Shown here: piece after piece, positions 58,347-64,000 of the stretch | How positions within the stretch are numbered: position 1 is the first letter of the stretch | Layout of the letters: each line of letters starts with the position of its first letter | Source: Porites lobata | Lineage: Eukaryota > Cnidaria > Anthozoa > Scleractinia > Poritidae | NCBI GenBank assembly: GCA_942486035.1 | Contig: CALNXK010000530.1 | Coordinates: 1-64,000, forward strand | Reading direction: 5' to 3' | Length of the DNA stretch: 64,000 nt | Notes under the pieces: model-generated | The model's database searches: none | What the model saw: only the letters and a program-made list of their open reading frames with translations | What the model was told of the DNA's origin: nothing | Program-made: the position numbers and the translations under genes

Positions 58347-58480
58347 TTACACGGTGGTGCGAAGATATGAATTTTATTTTCGAGTGGCAAAACAATATTT
58401 TACGAACAAGCGCAGCGAGTGAGTAAAATATTGTTTTTGCCACTCGAAAATAAAATTCATACCTTCAAGCCGCCATGTAA
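58347..58480. repeat. near-perfect foldback of 134 bp
   Basis: tatgaattttattttcgagt and gcaaaacaatattttac are repeated in inverse orientation after an 18-base loop (gaacaagcgcagcgagtg). The outer arms continue with acacggtggtgcgaa / ttcaagccgccatgt. Confidence 0.85.
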
Positions 58481-58898
58481 AGATAAAGATAAAGTCATGT
58501 GTGAAATTATGGAAAATAAACCACTTGGGTCCCGGATGTAGTTTTTATGAATTTTACGAGTGGTATATTTTCCAGTAAAACACTTGTGTCTATATAATAA
58601 ATAATAATATTTACTGATAAGCAGGTAACAGGAAAATGGTAGTCATATCATAAATCCCAACATTTCCAGTATTTTTTAAGTAGGTAGTTATTTCATTTTA
58701 ATTTAGTACTTTCAGAATTAGAATATGTGTTATTTTTTTTATAGAATTATATTGAGAACATGCAATATTATTTAAAAGAGTGGTGTATAGTAATTCAGTG
58801 TTCAGCTTATCAAAATTTAATGGTAATCATTACATTGGTAACCTTCATTAGTGTTCAGAATGTTAATTGTGTTGTATATTACCCGTTCCTTCTTAACA

Positions 58899-58931
58899 TC
58901 AAATTCTAGTCGAAAAGTGTTCATAACTGTC
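58899..58931 (-). CDS. RSPH1: possible last exon of RSPH1 (weak)
   Basis: The acceptor tttttcag follows a phase-0 exon and gives ten codons (DSYEHFSTRI) then TGA. It would end the protein soon after the MORN region, without the acidic tail of other animals. There is no sequence similarity to support it. Confidence 0.25.
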   Translation of the reverse strand, partial: DSYEHFSTRI

Positions 58932-60265
58932 CTGAAAAATGAAATTTTGTTTAAAAAGGTCAGATTTTTGGAGGGGATCATTAAGATGCTTCCACATCAG
59001 CACGTGACTGGAAAAGAACACTAGTCTTAATAGTATGTTTGCGTGTAATTAATAGACATCATTGTGCAGCCTTCAATAAAATCAACATTAACTTGCATTT
59101 CTTGTAGATTTGGTACAGTATTACTTTATTCATAAAAGTGAACGATTAAAATACAATTTACGAGATCAAACCAGTTATATATCAGTGGGCTAGGTAAAGA
59201 AAGGGTTTCTCTACCAGACAGAATATAAAAACATGAAAATGACTGTAAACTGTGGAAAACCTTTGAGAGCAGTCATTAACATGAAGTATGCTGAGCCCTA
59301 ACTGTCTAACACATGAACCTGACATGGTTTGCGTAGGTGATTGTTTCCTTTTGTTTATTATTTTGTTGAACCCAGTGGATAAAGATCTGGTTTGCATTTC
59401 CAGACAGGAACATCCATTATCTGTTCCTCATTTTCTGTTAACTGTTTGTGAGAGCAAAAGGCACAAATTACAAATTACATCACAACAGATAAATATTTAC
59501 TTCTAGGTCTCAAAGACTTGATTTGCCCTTAGGGTTAATTTCCAGTGTTGCGTAATTTTTATGTGCATAAAGTTGAACCTCGCTCATCTTCTTGGTTAAG
59601 CTGAGGGCACTTTTTATCTTGCTTCTATTTTATTTATGTGATTAAAATTTATGTGCGTTAACATGTGTAGCCAAAAGCGCATCATTGGAAATCAACCTTT
59701 TGTCGCCTTTTTTTTAAGTTGGGGAAGGGGAAGGCTCATTTCAAGGAGCTGTGTCATAAAATTTATTGAAATTCAAACAATCGTAACTGTCACCAACTTG
59801 AGTGAAACAAAATTAACCACCCAAAACATTAGAAAAAAGTATGAAAAGGCATGGGTGAACAAACTTGAAAAAGTTTTAAGCAGATGGTATTTGAAAACTT
59901 GTTGGACTACTGGCTAACAGTTTTTCAAAGGTCGTTTTTGTTGTTTGTAACATTTTCATTTATTTTAATGCTTGTTAGACACATTTGTTTGACATGAAGC
60001 TGTGATTTAGTCATTTGCAAGTAATAACTTTGCAAGCATTATGCTCCATAGACATTTAACTGGTAACATATATCAACAATATGAACTACACAGCTTTGAC
60101 ACGAGAGACATTTAAAGGGGGAATGCCTAAAAGAATTGGTCAAAGAGGGGCAAATTCATGGTAAAAACATTGTGGTAATGAACATCTATACTTATTTGGT
60201 TTAGACGTACGGTAAGGTCATATTAATATTAATGTATTGAAATAAAATAATTAATATGTAGATAC

Positions 60266-63254
60266 CTTCTCAGTAATAATGTATTCCCCATGCTGTTCAA
60301 TTCCAAAGTCAAAGACATACCTGCCTGGTCCACATGGCTAGTATGTGGAAATTAAAAATATTTAGTTCTAACAAATTATGATGTAAATTATCTATGCAAG
60401 GTCATAAAACTCCCTCAAGTGGCTATATTGGAAGACCTGATTTCAGCATTAGCAGGACAATATGGAGCTTCAGCAACAACAATGGTAAAAAAGTATTAAT
60501 GCGGTTAGATTGGCAAAACAACAACTTTGCAGGTGCATCACGTTTTTTTGTACATTTCTTAGCTGTCATTGCATGACTACAACTTGATAGTGCCTAATTT
60601 CACATTTTGTTGAGGACGGGAACACAACAACAACTTTCTTTTCTTTTCCTGAACTTTGATACTATCCTTTAGAATTCTATCAACTCCAAAAAAAATTGAT
60701 GAAATGGAATAAGTGCGAAAAATTCTAAGGCAGAGCAATTTCCCTTTTTAAGTGATGTCTTTGTAGCCACTGCTGTTGTTGTTGCTTCAGCTCCCTAATG
60801 TAATAGAAAACTCTATTTGATAGTACAATAATAAATTATGTAGTTGGACTGTATGCATGCACTTGTGCATACTGGGATAGCTGCATGCACTCTGATATTG
60901 TTTTTTTTCCACACTTAGGAATAGCAAACACTCTGGAGATCTAATTGTGTTTTCATTAAATATAAGTTGAAATTGTCACATATCTCATCTTGGTTTGGTT
61001 ATGATTTAAACATTATTACTACACAAAGTTGTGTAATCCAAATTCTGTCTATATATAATCATATATATTATACTGTCATTAAAGTAATATGTGGTTGTCT
61101 GACTTTTTTTACCGCTTGTGTGGGCTACAGACCAAAATGGAGTACACTCCAATGATCATAATTTGACTTGATTACACTCCCATTTTTTTATTGCTGTGAT
61201 GAAGACCATGTTCTTAAGGTGGCACAAGACATTAGAATTGGGGAAAACACTGCATTTTGTTTGAAAAAGTTTAGGGGGACTTTGTGGGGAAAAGTCCCTT
61301 TTCCACTTTCCTCCTCCTCCCCCCCCCCCCCTTGTTATGTTACACGTAACTTGTTTTATTCCTGTCATTTCCACCCAAACCAGTGGATCCCTGTCCACAC
61401 AAATTTCATAAGAATTAATACTTACTAAACTGTCGTAAAATGTTCCCAGATAAACATGGTTTGGTAGGATCATGTTAACAGGTCCAGATAGTCTTCCATT
61501 CATCCAGCTTCCATCATACTTAAACCAATAAGGACATAAACATAACATGTTCAAGTCTGCATGCAGAAGCCATGGATATTTCTAATAATTATTATTTTAT
61601 TATTTTGTTTTTGTTTTTTTTTAGCCCAAAGTGTGTTAAAACTGTGAAATCCTCTTCCAAACTGCCTTGTATTTATTTAGCTTGTGAATCAAAAGGAGTA
61701 CAACAAAAGTCACCTTAGGGCCTCAGGGACTCCAACTATTATTTGGAAAGCATGGACAATCTATGAGCCCATAGCATGTTTTGCAGATTGTCACACAATG
61801 TTTGCAATTATTCCTATTTTTTACACAGCCTTAATAATGCTGCTCTAGATCAATAAATAATTTATTTATCATGTTGAATTTAAAAAAAAATGGAACTTTC
61901 ATGAGGATGTTTGTGGTGAAGTAATAGAGATATGGGGCCTGCAACTTAAGGGCTCATATATACAGGAAAGTTCATTTTTTCTGGTTTGCAATGAATCCTT
62001 ATGAAACTTTGCAGTTTCGACTAACCTCTGCATGAAAAAACGATCTGTTTTGGTGGTTATTTTATTACAAAAATTTCAGTTTTGCGTGACTTCTGCAAAA
62101 CACTGGTTATTGTCGCTCACTTCCATCTGAGGAATGCTTGGTGGTGGATTAGGCTTCTGTACTTCACAGGAAGCCCATGTTTAGCAATGTTAAAAGACAA
62201 AATTATAGGGTCTCAACAAACCTTGAGTTTGGTGGCAGCACATGTGTAAACACCCTTTCCTTGTCTCTTGTTGTCTTTCCATTCTCCCTCATACACATCA
62301 CCATTTATGTAAAGGTACATGCCTTGACCATTACGTTCGTTATCTTCCCAGTTGCCTGTGGAGATGATACTAAAATTTACAATAGCTGAACTATTAAGTA
62401 ATTATTACCACTTTTGATGTTAATGACTGGGAAAGCTGGAGAGCTGCAAGGAGACCTGGCTGAAATCAGAGGTACACTTCCTCAAACAACTATCAGATGC
62501 TAACAAGCAGAAAACCTTTTTAGTTTTTTAGTCTATTGCCTTATATTTCATTTTCAGAAGATTTGCTATGTTCAGAAATGTTGGTATTCTTGGTTAGATC
62601 ACTAGAGTTTTTAGCTCTTTTTACAAAGGTACTTCTTTAGAAACTTTAGTTTTGTTGAAATGGGGATATAACCTTAGGATATTCCCTATATAGCTAACTA
62701 CCGGTAATTATTGTTTTTCTTAATATTTTGGGTTAAAATGAAGACAAGGTATGACTGGCCTAGCTTAATTTTGCTTTATGCTAGGTCCCTTTGTAACCCA
62801 GGCCTCAAACTATAGATGTATTCTCCAGCCAGTGCTCATTTTAAAATTCACTGTTTTAGTTGAAAATGAAATAAATAAAAGATCATAAAATGATTATTCA
62901 ACTGCTAGCAATTTTCTTTCAGTTTGACACATAATGTTATAAGAGGACAGTCTCTGCTATTCCTACTAAGTGAAACTGCATGCAATTTTTAAAGGCTTTC
63001 AAACAAAAATAGCCAAAAAAACAGGCACTTTGACAGGCCAAGCACTAAGCCAAGCTCTTATACAAAGCATCTATCTCAGTGAGTTTAAGTACATACACTG
63101 GCTTTTCGTATCTTAGTTGAAAACTTAAAAGAAAATAACTGTACATACCTTCATATCTAGATCCATCAGGGTACTCAAATGTTCCATGGCCAGTCTTTTT
63201 TCCCTCATCATAAAAACCCTTGTATTTGGCTCCATTTCGAAATATATATGTTCC
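60266..63254 (-). CDS. RSPH1: radial spoke head protein 1, MORN repeats (partial)
   Basis: RSPH1 is part of the radial spoke head of motile cilia. Four exons fit in phase. 63149-63254 reads GTYIFRNGAKYKGFYDEGKK...YPDGSRYE. 62222-62355 reads NWEDNERNGQGMYLYINGDV...GVYT. 61426-61518 reads YDGSWMNGRLSGPVNMILPN. 60266-60337 reads GPGRYVFDFGIEQHGEYIIT. MORN units (YxGxWxxGxxxGxG) repeat through the first three. The block GPGxYVFDxGxEQHGEY is characteristic of RSPH1 rather than of other MORN proteins. Splice sites are canonical, with gtttgt as the weakest donor. The N-terminus lies beyond the right edge. The acidic C-terminal tail was not found to the left. Confidence 0.9.
60463..60797. mobile_element. 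MITE with ggagcttcagcaacaac ends (copy 3)
   Basis: Left gagcttcagcaacaac, right gttgttgcttcagctccct. The body matches copy 1 at 11531-11911 (ttgcaggtgcatcacg, gttgaggacggga). It is in the RSPH1 intron between 60337 and 61426. Confidence 0.8.
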
Positions 63255-64000
63255 CTGTAAACAAGAGTACCTTGTATGATTTTATCATTAGCCAGAGCTT
63301 GGTACATTTTATACCCTGCTAAGTGCATTTTTAGGGGAGATGTAAACCTCAAAGGGACTTATCCCATTGTACTAGTCACCATCAACAACCCACCCCATCT
63401 CTAATGTGGATCTAGTGTGGCTTTATATATGAAAATACTGTCAAAAATGCAACTCAGATTTGAAAAATATAAGATGTGGCACTGACAAAATTTGGGATTA
63501 AATGTTAGCCTGTACCTCATACTAGATCATGCATGCAGGATGGTATGAGGCTGGCCATTATTTATGGAGATGGTCGCAGCGAAAATGTATTGCATGATAA
63601 AAATTTCTGCAAGGATTCCCCGTCCCCATGCCCCATCAGTTCTAAATAGTGGTTACCCTCTTTCCATTCATAACCTAAATTTGACCCCCCAGAAAAAATT
63701 GTAGGCATCTGTTATGTAGTTTTGTGTTCACATTATTTTGGGTGCATGAAGTGGACTTAGGCCAATGCCTACTGTACAGTGGATGGTACCAAATTCTACG
63801 CAGTTACCATGGGTGATAGCAGGCTGTGTTAGGTGGAGATGGGTGGGTATTGGTCTTCTACTTCATCACTTTCAAATGGCCACAGAATTTAAGAAAATCA
63901 TTACATTCAGGTTTGAAACAAATTATTTTTTACACAAACAGAAATAATTTACAAGGCATCGAACAAAACCACCCCTGTCGTTGATTTCCTTCACCCCTCT

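Noticed and set aside
1..64000. CRISPR arrays, operons, bacterial promoters or ribosome binding sites
   Set aside because: The sequence is clearly eukaryotic; tandem repeats lack the spacer pattern of CRISPR.

Overview
The window looks like nuclear DNA of a cnidarian, most likely a stony coral. It is AT-rich, its genes are split into many short exons with GT-AG introns, and it is packed with short inverted-repeat transposons, tRNA-derived SINEs and microsatellites. It also carries a NACHT-LRR gene of the type that is greatly expanded in corals. Species assignment is inference; no marker gene was checked.

Layout. (1) 477-1600, + strand: a small two-exon EF-hand (calmodulin-like) gene of 153 codons. 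(2) 3946-24444, - strand: most of a POLA1-type gene (catalytic subunit of DNA polymerase alpha), recovered as 36 short exons. Nearly all junctions are canonical and the phases fit. Polymerase motif A and motif B are present. Motif C and the C-terminal zinc modules are not in the window, and no first exon was found. The catalytic half looks intact. The N-terminal half carries real defects: one exon has a wrong length and a stop, one has three in-frame stops, a small exon could not be found, and the acidic segment after exon 1 is absent. (3) About 24.5-40 kb: no convincing gene, many repeats, and one orphan exon (38871-38987) inside a roughly 2.2-kb duplicated segment. (4) 40181-40919: an unrecognised + strand reading frame interrupted by a very young 246-bp inverted-repeat element. 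(5) 41490-51578, - strand: an NLR gene with a large NACHT exon, two equal-sized 57-nt linker exons and a short start exon. No effector domain was seen, and the LRR stops after one exon. (6) About 51.7-57.2 kb: a diverged tandem duplication with a period near 2.0 kb. (7) 60266-63254, - strand: four exons of RSPH1 (radial spoke head, MORN repeats); the 5' end runs off the right edge.

The genes do not form a pathway: replication (POLA1), cilia (RSPH1), innate sensing (NLR) and calcium binding sit side by side. The main open point is whether the POLA1 locus is a decaying or partial copy, an allele with assembly errors, or a gene that skips its damaged exons. Coordinates of exons were worked out by hand from splice sites and reading frame. 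Repeat boundaries are accurate to a few bases where inverted ends are clear and approximate elsewhere.
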